Shown here: positions 9,761-16,588 of the stretch, piece by piece
How the letters are laid out: every line of letters starts with the position of its first letter
Position numbering within the stretch: the stretch's first letter is position 1
Source: JAKFWF01 sp963741505
Lineage (GTDB): Bacteria; Pseudomonadota; Alphaproteobacteria; Rhizobiales; Hyphomicrobiaceae
NCBI GenBank assembly: GCA_963741505.1
Contig: CAVUIJ010000021.1
Coordinates: 62,001-126,000 of the forward strand
Direction: 5' to 3'
Length of the DNA: 64,000 nt
Notes under the pieces: generated by a model
What the model was told of the DNA's origin: nothing
Seen by the model: the letters and a program-made list of their open reading frames with translations, nothing else
Databases searched by the model: none
Position numbers and translations under genes: made by a program

Positions 9761-10350
9761 CCTCGATCAACACCGGCTGCGGCGAGCAGCTCGGAAAGCT
9801 TCTTGCGGGCGTAGAACATCCGCGTCTTCACGGTGGCCTCGGGAATGGCCAGGATCTCGGCCACTTCCGCGACGCTACGCTCCTGGTAGTAGACGAGGTC
9901 GAGCACCGCCTTGTGATCCGCTCCGAGCTTGTCGATGCACAGCCGGATCGCCTTCGCCTTGTCGAGCTTCTGCGACGTCACTTCCGGGTTATCGTCGTCG
10001 GCGGCGATCTGGCCCGCCGCCTCCTCGTCGATGCCGCTCAACTCCTGCCGCTTGCGCATGGTACTGACCGCCTTGTTGTGGGCGATCGACAGGATCCAGG
10101 TCATCGGCGCCGAGCGCGCCTCGTAACGGGCGGCATTCTGCCAGACGGCAAGATAGGTTTCGTTCATCACTTCCTCCGCCACCGCTTCATTGCGCAGTTG
10201 CCGCACCAGATACCGGTAGAGCCGGACATGGGTTGCCGCGTACAGGCGCTTGACCGCAGATGCGTCTCCCTTGGCAATCGCCGCGAGCAGGATCGCCTCG
10301 GGGCCGGTCGCCAAACCGGGTGGGTTGCCGGGCTGATCCATGTCACGCAT
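9751..10350 (-). CDS. ECF-type RNA polymerase sigma factor
   Basis: Alternative sigma-70 family factor of about 199 residues. Region 2 is seen in VRLYRYLVRQLRNEAVAEEV and TYLAVWQNAARYEARSAPMT (promoter -10 recognition). Region 4 helix-turn-helix is SVAEVAEILAIPEATVKTRM near the C-terminus. No region 1.1 or region 3 is present, which defines the ECF type. I used the ATG at 10350; a GTG two codons earlier is possible. It overlaps the anti-sigma gene and is preceded by a candidate ECF promoter, indicating autoregulation. The trigger is unknown; the protease in the operon hints at envelope or protein-quality stress. Confidence 0.9.
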   Translation of the reverse strand: MRDMDQPGNPPGLATGPEAILLAAIAKGDASAVKRLYAATHVRLYRYLVRQLRNEAVAEEVMNETYLAVWQNAARYEARSAPMTWILSIAHNKAVSTMRKRQELSGIDEEAAGQIAADDDNPEVTSQKLDKAKAIRLCIDKLGADHKAVLDLVYYQERSVAEVAEILAIPEATVKTRMFYARKKLSELLAAAGVDRGWP

Positions 10351-10367
10351 TGCCACTTCTGCTCAGG

Positions 10368-10395
10368 TAGACGCCGCGAAGGCGACAAAGGTTCA
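10368..10395 (-). promoter_or_regulatory. Candidate ECF-dependent autoregulatory promoter
   Basis: On the minus strand, TGAACC (10390-10395) and CGTCTA (10368-10373) are separated by 16 bases. This matches the general ECF pattern of an AAC-containing -35 and a CGTC-type -10. It lies 18 bases upstream of the sigma-factor ATG. It is the only such pair I noticed in that intergenic region. Autoregulation by the encoded sigma factor is inferred. Confidence 0.5.
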
Positions 10396-10649
10396 AAGCG
10401 ATGATTGGATGATAATCGCTTACGCGACCGGCAACCAGCATAACTCCGACTTGTGCTCAACGCTGCGCCAGCCGATTGCGCGGGCTTGCCGAATAGCCGG
10501 TGCAACCGTGACCGGCGAACTGCGCCGACCGGCCCGCTCTACTGGTTCCGGACACCAGTTCTGCAGCAACGACACACTGGCCAAGCGCCCGCTTCGATGT
10601 ACAGTCGAGCCAACTTTCGAACAGTAACGAACAACAAGGGAGGTTCTTC

Positions 10650-11405
10650 ATGGCCCAGAACAAGGTTGCGCTGATCACCGGCGCCGGCTCCGGCATCGGC
10701 CGCTCGTCGGCGCTGGCGCTGCAGGCCGACGGCTTCGACGTGGTGCTGGCCGGCCGGCGTGCCGCCGAGCTCGAGGGTACAGCCGCGCTGGCGAAGAAGG
10801 GTGGCGGCCGCATGCTCGCCGTGCCGACCGACGTAACGAAGCCGGACGAAGTGGTCGCTCTGTTCGCCAAGACCAAGGCAGCTTTCGGCCGCCTCGACGT
10901 GCTGTTCAACAACGCCGGCATGGGTCTGCCCGCTGGTCCGATGGAGGACATCGCGCTCGAGAAATGGCGGGCGGTGGTCGACCTCAACCTCACCGCCTGC
11001 TTCCAGTGCGCGCAGGAGGCGATCAAGATCATGAAGTCGCAGACGCCGAAGGGCGGCCGCATCATCAACAACGGCTCGATCTCGGCGCACGCGCCGCGGC
11101 CGATGTCGGTCGCCTACACCGCGACCAAGCACGCCATCACCGGCCTGACCAAGTGCATCTCGCTCGACGGCCGCATCCACGACATCGCCTGCAGCCAGAT
11201 CGACGTCGGCAATGCCGACACCAACATGGGCGGGCGCATGAAGGCGGGCGTGCCGCAGGCCAACGGGCAGATCGCGCCCGAGGCGGTCATGGATGTCGAG
11301 CACGTCGGCAGCGCCGTGCGCTACATGGCGAGCCTGCCGCTCGATGCCAACGTCCAGTTCATGACCATCATGGCGACCAAGATGCCGTTCGTCGGCCGCG
11401 GCTGA
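10650..11405 (+). CDS. SDR family NAD(P)-dependent oxidoreductase
   Basis: Classical short-chain dehydrogenase/reductase of 251 residues. The cofactor motif ALITGAGSGIGRSSALAL (about residues 7-24), NNAGMG, the catalytic Ser in NNGSISAHAP and the YTATKHA Tyr-Lys pair are all present. An Arg-rich segment after the second strand (AGRRAAELEG) suggests NADP preference. Substrate cannot be predicted. A good ribosome-binding site (AAGGGAGG) lies before the ATG. It stands alone on the plus strand, divergent from the sigma operon and convergent with ychF. Confidence 0.9.
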   Translation: MAQNKVALITGAGSGIGRSSALALQADGFDVVLAGRRAAELEGTAALAKKGGGRMLAVPTDVTKPDEVVALFAKTKAAFGRLDVLFNNAGMGLPAGPMEDIALEKWRAVVDLNLTACFQCAQEAIKIMKSQTPKGGRIINNGSISAHAPRPMSVAYTATKHAITGLTKCISLDGRIHDIACSQIDVGNADTNMGGRMKAGVPQANGQIAPEAVMDVEHVGSAVRYMASLPLDANVQFMTIMATKMPFVGRG

Positions 11406-11414
11406 TGAATTATG

Positions 11415-11496
11415 GCTGGGGACAGTTTACCGATTTCCGATACCAAGCGCGGTTCATCCGTCGGCTGAGAACAGAAATCGGCATACCGTCCCCAGC
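11415..11496. repeat. Imperfect inverted repeat between SDR and ychF (REP-like)
   Basis: Two 23-base arms, 11415-11437 and 11474-11496, are inverted and differ at only three positions. Each begins GCTGGGGAC and ends CCGATTTC in its own orientation. The 36-base spacer contains a purine-rich turn. It sits exactly between convergent genes and may act as terminator for both. Elements with the GGGGAC core occur in many proteobacteria as dispersed palindromes; no transposase gene is present here. Confidence 0.65.
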
Positions 11497-11516
11497 CCCC
11501 ACCCGCTGCCGCCCGA

Positions 11517-12614
11517 TCAATTCGCGAACCGGAAGTGCATCACGTCGCCGTCCTTGACGACGTAGTCCTTGCCCTCGAGCCGCATCCGGCCGGCGTCCTT
11601 GCAGCCGTTTTCGCCGTTGAACTGGATGTAGTCGTCGTAGGCGATGGTTTCGGCCCGGATGAAGCCCTTCTCGAAGTCGGTGTGGATGACGCCGGCTGCC
11701 TTCGGTGCCTTGGTGCCGGCGGTGACGGTCCATGCGCGCGCTTCCTTCGGGCCGACGGTGAAGTAGGTCAGCAGCCCGAGCAGCGAATAGCCCTCGCGGA
11801 TCAGCTTGTTGAGACCGGCTTCCTCGAGCCCGAGATCCTTCAGGAACTCGGCGCGCTCCTCGATCGACAGGCCGGCGAACTCGGCCTCGATCTTGGCCGA
11901 GATCACGACCACGCCGGCGCCTTGCCTGTGTGCCGCCTCCTCGACCAGTTTCGAGTATTTGTTGCCGGTCGCGGCCGACGCCTCGTCGACGTTGCACACG
12001 TAGAGCACGGGCTTGGCGGTCAGCAGTTGCAATGCTTGATAGGGTGCCTCCTCCTCGCTCGTGAGCTTGGCCTGCCGCGCCGGTGTCCCAGCGCGCAGCA
12101 GCTCCAGCGCCTTGTCGAGCAGTTTCATCAGCGCGATTGCTTCCTTGTCGCCGCCCTTGGCCTTTTTCTCGGCCGCCGTGCGCCGCTTCTCGCAGCTTTC
12201 GAGGTCGGCCAGCATCAATTCCGTCTCGACCACCTCGGCGTCGGCCAGCGGGTCGATGCGGCCTTCGACGTGAGTGACGTCGTCGTCGACGAAGCAGCGC
12301 AGCACGTAGGCAATGGCATCGCATTCGCGGATGTGGGCGAGGAACTTGTTGCCGAGGCCCTCGCCGGTCGAGGCGCCGCGCACCAGGCCGGCGATGTCGA
12401 CGAAGGTCAGGCGCGTCGGGATGATCTGCTGGCTGCCGGCGATCGCGGCGAGCTTGTCGAGGCGCGGATCGGGCACGCCGACCTCGCCGACGTTGGGCTC
12501 GATGGTGCAGAACGGATAGTTCGCCGCTTCCGCTTGCGCGGTCTGCGTCAGCGCGTTGAAGAGCGTCGACTTGCCGACGTTCGGCAGGCCGACGATGCCG
12601 CATTTGAAGCCCAT
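11517..12614 (-). CDS. ychF: Redox-regulated ATPase YchF (Obg-family)
   Basis: Ribosome-binding P-loop ATPase of the Obg family, preferring ATP over GTP and linked to oxidative-stress control. The 365-residue protein has the Walker A loop GLPNVGKSTLFNALT at residues 8-22, the switch region IPTRLTFVDIAGLVRGAS, and a coiled-coil insertion (ELMLADLESCEKRR). NVDEASAATGNKYSKL replaces the usual NKxD specificity motif. A C-terminal TGS domain carries GTKAPKAAGVIHTDFEKGFI. Length is standard. In many alphaproteobacteria ychF directly follows pth; here about 3.1 kb of accessory DNA separates them. Confidence 0.95.
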   Translation of the reverse strand: MGFKCGIVGLPNVGKSTLFNALTQTAQAEAANYPFCTIEPNVGEVGVPDPRLDKLAAIAGSQQIIPTRLTFVDIAGLVRGASTGEGLGNKFLAHIRECDAIAYVLRCFVDDDVTHVEGRIDPLADAEVVETELMLADLESCEKRRTAAEKKAKGGDKEAIALMKLLDKALELLRAGTPARQAKLTSEEEAPYQALQLLTAKPVLYVCNVDEASAATGNKYSKLVEEAAHRQGAGVVVISAKIEAEFAGLSIEERAEFLKDLGLEEAGLNKLIREGYSLLGLLTYFTVGPKEARAWTVTAGTKAPKAAGVIHTDFEKGFIRAETIAYDDYIQFNGENGCKDAGRMRLEGKDYVVKDGDVMHFRFAN

Positions 12615-13047
12615 GGGAGGAGGTCCGGTAAGGATGTGGGGGAGATTGAGTGAGGGGGTACACCGGGGGCGGCGACGGGCAAGGGGCGGGGCGGGGGCGG
12701 GGAGGTAGGCTGGCGGATTGGGGCGTCACGAGTTCAGGAGGATCGGCCTTTCGTCCGCTCGCTTTTGAGGGCAAGCGGACGCGATACAGTAAGTCTGCCG
12801 AGGGTGGGGGAAGAGCCATCGCGTCGGGCGCATAGATGGAAATGGCAAGTGTATTGTGCGAGCTGACCGTCAGATCGGAATGCGAAAGACCCGAGGAGCC
12901 ATAGCATTGCTCTCTTGCTCATGAGCAGGCGACCCCGTCATCATGTTCGCCTCCCTGGACAACCAACTTGGGCCCATGCCGCGTGCAGCCGGCTATCAAG
13001 GCATTGCTCTCTCGAGGACGAGAATGCCTAGATCATCGCGCCAATAA
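12615..13047. other. 433-bp non-coding stretch upstream of ychF
   Basis: No convincing gene. The half next to ychF is very G-rich on the plus strand (12650-12710). An imperfect hairpin has arms GTCCGCTCGC (12753-12762) and GCAAGCGGAC (12771-12780). The rest is unremarkable and less GC-rich. It marks the left junction of the accessory islet. The ychF promoter probably lies here but no clear -35/-10 pair was identified. Confidence 0.5.
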
Positions 13048-13584
13048 TCATCTTAGAAACCCAAAAAACCAGTCGCGCTCTTGAGCAAGGCCCGCTTCCG
13101 CAAACGCGTCGGCGAGAAATCGCTGCGTGTTATCACTACTGAGGTTGGTATCGACGTACCATCCTGGCGCGAACAGCTTGGCGTGTACGGCCAGGTCTTT
13201 CCGGCCGCCGTAGAGGTTGATGGGATCGGTTGCGATATAGGCGCGGCTGTATTTGTGCCGACTTGCCAGCCGAAGCATGGCATCGCCCCGATGATCGTGA
13301 AGCCAACGCATCGCGGTGATCAGCACCTCGGCCAGGGTGCGGCATTGCCAGTGCTCGCCAGTGATGCCCAGCCACCACTTGGAGCCACCTTTGAGCCGGA
13401 ATTCACGATAGCGATCCGGATGGGCGCGGCGAAGCGCGATCGTCGTGCGGCGGACAAGCTGCTCGCGTCGAAACAGGGCTTCGCAAGGGGCCGATGGCGA
13501 ACCCGACAATATCTGATGCAGGTGATAGAGCGGGATTTCGAGGGAGCGGCCCGCGATAGTGATCGATGCGTGATCATGAGTCAT
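13048..13584 (-). CDS. Hypothetical protein (178 aa), accessory islet
   Basis: Unrecognised soluble protein starting MTHDHASITIAGRSLEIPLY. It is rich in His, Arg and Trp, with segments YREFRLKGGSKWWLGITGEH and GRKDLAVHAKLFAPGWYVDT, and ends DWFFGFLR. No signal peptide or membrane segment. The ATG at 13584 follows a GGAGAG ribosome-binding site. It is the last of three same-strand genes separated by 17 and 42 bp, probably one operon. Base composition is less GC-rich than the flanking core genes, suggesting acquisition. No function is proposed. Confidence 0.6.
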   Translation of the reverse strand: MTHDHASITIAGRSLEIPLYHLHQILSGSPSAPCEALFRREQLVRRTTIALRRAHPDRYREFRLKGGSKWWLGITGEHWQCRTLAEVLITAMRWLHDHRGDAMLRLASRHKYSRAYIATDPINLYGGRKDLAVHAKLFAPGWYVDTNLSSDNTQRFLADAFAEAGLAQERDWFFGFLR

Positions 13585-13601
13585 GAGGGCTCTCCTTCAG
13601 G

Positions 13602-13881
13602 TTAGGACTTGAGCAGGCGTTTTAGGTGATGGCGACGGGCGCGGTAAATCGTGACGATTTCATTTCCGGCGAGCACGACCTTCCAATTGGCAAGACGTTG
13701 CAGGCGGTCGCTGAGAACCTTGAGATCACGGATCGTGCTTGCCACATCGTTCTCCAGAAGCACGACACCATCACCTTATAACGGGCGTGCCATAGCGAAG
13801 AATGAGATCGACATCCTGATCGCAGCGACCACGCTGGCGAAGCCGCGCGCGGGCGTGAGCGCAGTATTGATACTGCCTCAT
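13602..13881 (-). CDS. Small hypothetical protein with HAR..RG motif (DUF4258-like?), frameshifted
   Basis: A strong ribosome-binding site (AGAGGAGGTGA) precedes the ATG at 13881. The product begins MRQYQYCAHARARLRQRG and goes on DQDVDLILRYGTPV, then hits a stop. With one base removed near 13777-13782 the frame continues DGVVLLENDVASTIRDLKVL and ends YRARRHHLKRLLKS, giving about 92 residues. The N-terminal His-Ala-Arg...Arg-Gly pattern followed by an aspartate-rich helix resembles DUF4258-type small proteins, but the match is weak. It is the middle gene of the islet operon. The break is a single base, as in many other genes here. Confidence 0.5.
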
Positions 13882-13923
13882 ATTCACCTCCTCTAACTGT
13901 AATGGCCTGTTCGGCCTTGAACC

Positions 13924-14535
13924 TCAGTTATTTGAATTGGACTTCTTCTCCCCGGCCCCAAGGGCGTAGTGCATCATGAGCTGGTGGAGCGATGCACGCT
14001 CGGATTGCAGGCATGAGGGGTTGTTTCCGGCCTGGTCAGTCAGTTCGATCTGGTCGTCGATCAGCTCAAGATGCCTATCAATGAGCTGGGTCAGGCGTTT
14101 GGATTGACTGAAGGCAACCCGGCGGGCTGAGACCAGATCGGGGATGTCGGAGGCAATGATCGCTCCGAGCCCCTGACCCTTCTCGCTCGCATCAAACCTG
14201 ACAATGGCATACCGGCCACCAAGAGCGATAACACGCGGCTCGCTCTCCCTGTCTTCGAGCGCGCGACACCCTTCCTGAAGCACTTGGGCCATCAGCAGCA
14301 GGATGTAGGCAACGGCGGCCGTCTGCGGGGTTCGCTCAGCCTGAAGCCATCCCGTGAGCGTCAATTCCCCGATGCCCATGAATTCGCAGAACGCTTTTCG
14401 GCCAAGCGGGCCCTGGCCCTGCAACTCGGCCTTCAGGAGTTTGGGGTCGGCCATGAAATCTTCGGCCAGCTCCGCCGCGATCTCCCGAACTGATTTTCCC
14501 TCTGCCAGGGTCAAGGCGATGTCGGATTTCAGCAT
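13924..14535 (-). CDS. Putative HTH-containing hypothetical protein (203 aa)
   Basis: Unrecognised protein starting MLKSDIALTLAEGKSVREIA. Residues of about 40-75 (GRKAFCEFMGIGELTLTGWL and following) look like a helix-turn-helix of the type that selects a target with a tryptophan-containing recognition helix. The C-terminal half is helical and acidic (QLIDRHLELIDDQIELTDQA) and ends with polar residues. It is the first gene of the three-gene islet operon and could be its regulator. Upstream DNA (14540-14640) is AT-rich and probably holds the promoter. Confidence 0.55.
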   Translation of the reverse strand: MLKSDIALTLAEGKSVREIAAELAEDFMADPKLLKAELQGQGPLGRKAFCEFMGIGELTLTGWLQAERTPQTAAVAYILLLMAQVLQEGCRALEDRESEPRVIALGGRYAIVRFDASEKGQGLGAIIASDIPDLVSARRVAFSQSKRLTQLIDRHLELIDDQIELTDQAGNNPSCLQSERASLHQLMMHYALGAGEKKSNSNN

Positions 14536-14745
14536 GAGGCACCCTCCAAATATCGAAAATCGAACGTATATCGCACTTATTACTCAATATTTGATATTAT
14601 GTCAATCATTTTTTCTCGAATACAAACAATAGACACAGTCCTGCGGTCGGTTTCCGACGTGCCTGCAGCAATTTGCCTTCGAAATCAGAAGTTTTTGGCC
14701 TTGGCGGTTTGCCCTATCGCAAACGGTCAAGCGGCGACTCTGCAT

Positions 14746-14962
14746 TGGGGTTGCGCGCCATTTGGCGCGCAACCCCACGTTCAACGTCATGGCCGCGAAG
14801 GCGGCCATCCACGACAAGCCCCATCCTTACGGTATTCAAGGAAGCTTCAGCCCTTTCGATACGAGAACGGCTCCCACCGAGTGTTTGCCCATTGTCGTGG
14901 ATGGCCGCCTTCGCGGCCATGACGAATTCTGATGGAATTTGCCGAGCGGCGCTCGGCAAATT
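14746..14962. repeat. Composite block of three palindromic elements
   Basis: Three independent palindromes stand in a gene-free region. (1) A 14-bp stem with loop ATTT at 14746-14759/14764-14777, core TTGCGCGCC. (2) A perfect 33-bp inverted repeat, 14785-14817 versus 14892-14924, containing ATGGCCGCGAAGGCGGCCAT, itself palindromic, around a 74-bp spacer. (3) AATTTGCCGAGC/GCTCGGCAAATT at 14936-14947/14951-14962. Stems of type 2 resemble dispersed intergenic palindromes of alphaproteobacteria. No ORF or transposase lies inside. The rest of 14536-15026 shows no gene. Confidence 0.75.
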
Positions 14963-15026
14963 CATGTCAACGTTTCAAATGCGATGACTTCTTTCCGGAC
15001 CAGCCAACGCCCCTCCAACCACAGCT

Positions 15027-15470
15027 TTACGCCTTCACCACCCGCGCAAACCCTTCCGCGAACGGATTGGCGATGCGCATGCCGGCCACGTCGCGCCCGT
15101 CCTGCAAGTCCTCCGACACGAACAGGCGGCAGTCAGCTTGCAGCGCTGCAGCGAGGATCAGGCAGTCCCACCAGCCGTACCCGGTCGCGTCCTCGACCGC
15201 GAACGCGCGCTCGGTCGTTTTCGCATCGAGCGGCGCGATCGCCCACGGCGCCAGGGTGCGGATGTAGGCGCGCGCCGCGTCCACCGGCATCAGCTGGCGG
15301 CGCTGGACGAGAACACGACAGGTCTCATTCAGGCTTTGTGGGCTTAGCGTGAGCGTACGGTTGGCTATCGTCTGCCTCAGCAAATCCGCCGACACCTGCC
15401 GCTTCGCCGGGTCGGCCGGATCGAGGGCGTAGATCAGAATGTTGGTGTCGACGAAGACCCGGCCTGTCAT
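15027..15470 (-). CDS. PIN-domain toxin (VapC-like)
   Basis: Predicted metal-dependent RNase of a type II toxin-antitoxin pair, 147 residues. The PIN signature starts GRVFVDTNILIYALDP, giving the first acidic residue (Asp8). A mid-protein Glu lies in LSPQSLNETCRVL. The C-terminal acidic cluster includes EDATGYGWWDCLILAAALQA and LFVSEDLQDGRDV, with WWDCLILAAA very characteristic. I chose the ATG at 15470 because MTGRVFVDTN is the normal VapC start. The gene overlaps the 3' part of the antitoxin reading frame. It lies just downstream of pth within the islet. Confidence 0.88.
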   Translation of the reverse strand: MTGRVFVDTNILIYALDPADPAKRQVSADLLRQTIANRTLTLSPQSLNETCRVLVQRRQLMPVDAARAYIRTLAPWAIAPLDAKTTERAFAVEDATGYGWWDCLILAAALQADCRLFVSEDLQDGRDVAGMRIANPFAEGFARVVKA

Positions 15471-15684
15471 AGAGCTCATCCCGCGTTCCGAGGTCGGCGC
15501 CAATACCGGCGAAGCCCGCGCCGCCCAGGAACTGCTCGAGTATCGCCAGCTGGCCTTTGCCGCGGCCCATCCGCTCCTCGAGCATCTCCGCGACAAAGGC
15601 GGACATGCTCAGGTTGGCCTTGGCGGCTTCGACCCGCAGCCAATCAGCGATGTCGTCGCGCAGGGTGATCGTAATGTTCTTCAT
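15325..15684 (-). CDS. Ribbon-helix-helix antitoxin of the VapC-like pair
   Basis: The N-terminus MKNITITLRDDIADWLRVEA is a ribbon-helix-helix DNA-binding motif. It is followed by a toxin-binding tail (MLEERMGRGKGQLAILEQFL, then GTRDELYDRPGLRR). In this antitoxin type the tail usually ends soon after RDELYDRPGLRR. Here the frame stays open for 45 more residues inside the toxin gene (to 15325), so either a long overlap is real or the true stop is masked by a base error. The ATG at 15684 lies 31 bp after the pth stop codon. The antitoxin probably autoregulates through the palindrome at 15701-15717. Confidence 0.75.
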   Translation of the reverse strand: MKNITITLRDDIADWLRVEAAKANLSMSAFVAEMLEERMGRGKGQLAILEQFLGGAGFAGIGADLGTRDELYDRPGLRRHQHSDLRPRSGRPGEAAGVGGFAEADDSQPYAHAKPTKPE

Positions 15685-15700
15685 GACGCGGAATTAGTGC

Positions 15701-15717
15701 GACACGATTTTCGTGTC
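15701..15717. promoter_or_regulatory. Candidate operator palindrome of the toxin-antitoxin operon
   Basis: GACACGATTTTCGTGTC: seven-base arms around TTT, 16 bases upstream of the antitoxin ATG and overlapping the pth stop codon. Ribbon-helix-helix antitoxins bind such short palindromes to repress their own operon. The assignment comes from position and symmetry only. Confidence 0.45.
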
Positions 15718-16438
15718 AATCGTGTTTGCGCGTTTTTGAGGCCAGCCACTTCTTGAGGTTCTCGGCGATCGCGCTCTTTGCCTTGGCGGCGCGCTCGCCG
15801 GCGGGATGGCGGATGGGATTCGGGGCTACCGGCTTGGCCGCGACCGGCTTCGGCGCCGGCGGCTCGTCGGCAGCAGATGTCAGCCGCGCGACGTCCGACT
15901 GGAAGCGGTCGGCCTTGCCCTTGGCGAGCCAGGGGGCCGCTGCTGCGATCGCATCCAGCATCGGCTCGACCCAGGCACTTTCGGCCTTGGCGAAGTCGTT
16001 GAGCACATAGTGGATCACGGCGTCCTTCGAACCGGGATGGCCGATGCCGATGCGTACCCGGGCATATTCGTTGCCGATGTGCGCCGAGGTCGAGCGCAGG
16101 CCGTTGTGGCCGGCGTTGCCACCGCCGACCTTGACCTTGAGCCGGCCCGGGTCGAGGTCGAGCTCATCGTGGAACAGGATGATGTCGGCGAGGTCGATCT
16201 TGAGGAACCGTGCGGCTTCCCCGACCGAGCGGCCACTGTCGTTCATATAGGTCTCGGGCTTCAGCAGCAGCACGCGCTCGCCATCGATGGTGCCTTCGCT
16301 GACTAGGCCCTCGAACTTGCGCCGCCAGGCCGGGAAGCGATGGCGCTCGGCGATGCGCTCGACCGCCATGAAGCCGATGTTGTGGCGATTGCGCTCGTAT
16401 TTGGCGCCCGGATTGCCGAGGCCGACGAACAGTTTCAT
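15716..16438 (-). CDS. pth: Peptidyl-tRNA hydrolase
   Basis: Recycles tRNA by cleaving peptidyl-tRNA released from ribosomes. The core has KLFVGLGNPGAKYERNRHNI (residues 2-21; catalytic His in RHNIGF), LLKPETYMNDSG, FHDELDLDPGRLKVKVGGG and GHNGLRS. Typical Pth is about 190 residues. This 240-residue protein carries an extra Pro/Ala/Lys-rich tail (APKPVAAKPVAPNPIR) ending KKWLASKTRKHD, a frequent alphaproteobacterial extension. The ATG at 16438 gives the standard N-terminus. It follows rplY on the same strand, a conserved pairing; the palindromic repeat at 16456-16563 lies between them. Confidence 0.95.
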   Translation of the reverse strand: MKLFVGLGNPGAKYERNRHNIGFMAVERIAERHRFPAWRRKFEGLVSEGTIDGERVLLLKPETYMNDSGRSVGEAARFLKIDLADIILFHDELDLDPGRLKVKVGGGNAGHNGLRSTSAHIGNEYARVRIGIGHPGSKDAVIHYVLNDFAKAESAWVEPMLDAIAAAAPWLAKGKADRFQSDVARLTSAADEPPAPKPVAAKPVAPNPIRHPAGERAAKAKSAIAENLKKWLASKTRKHD

Positions 16439-16455
16439 GTGCGAACCCGGCAGTC

Positions 16456-16563
16456 CGTAGGTTGGGTTAGACCGGCGCGCCTGCCGGTCGTAACCCAACA
16501 TTCCACGGGCGGTGGCAAGGTGTTGGGTTACGGACGCAAGGCGGCGTCGTAACCCAACCTACG
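16456..16563. repeat. Double palindrome with four GTTGGGTTA units
   Basis: The outer arms CGTAGGTTGGGTTA (16456-16469) and TAACCCAACCTACG (16550-16563) are perfect inverted copies. Two further inverted copies of the GTTGGGTTA core lie inside (16491-16499 minus, 16522-16530 plus). The transcript could therefore fold into two adjacent hairpins or one long one. It sits between rplY and pth and could process or attenuate their shared transcript. It resembles dispersed intergenic palindromes. Confidence 0.7.
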
Positions 16564-16588
16564 AATACCCGCTGCAACAGCCACCAAC

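Noticed and set aside
13644..13793. Alternative ATG reading inside the frameshifted small islet gene
   Set aside because: Gives a Cys/Ser-rich nonsense peptide; the other frame continues the pattern of the upstream half and ends with a basic tail.
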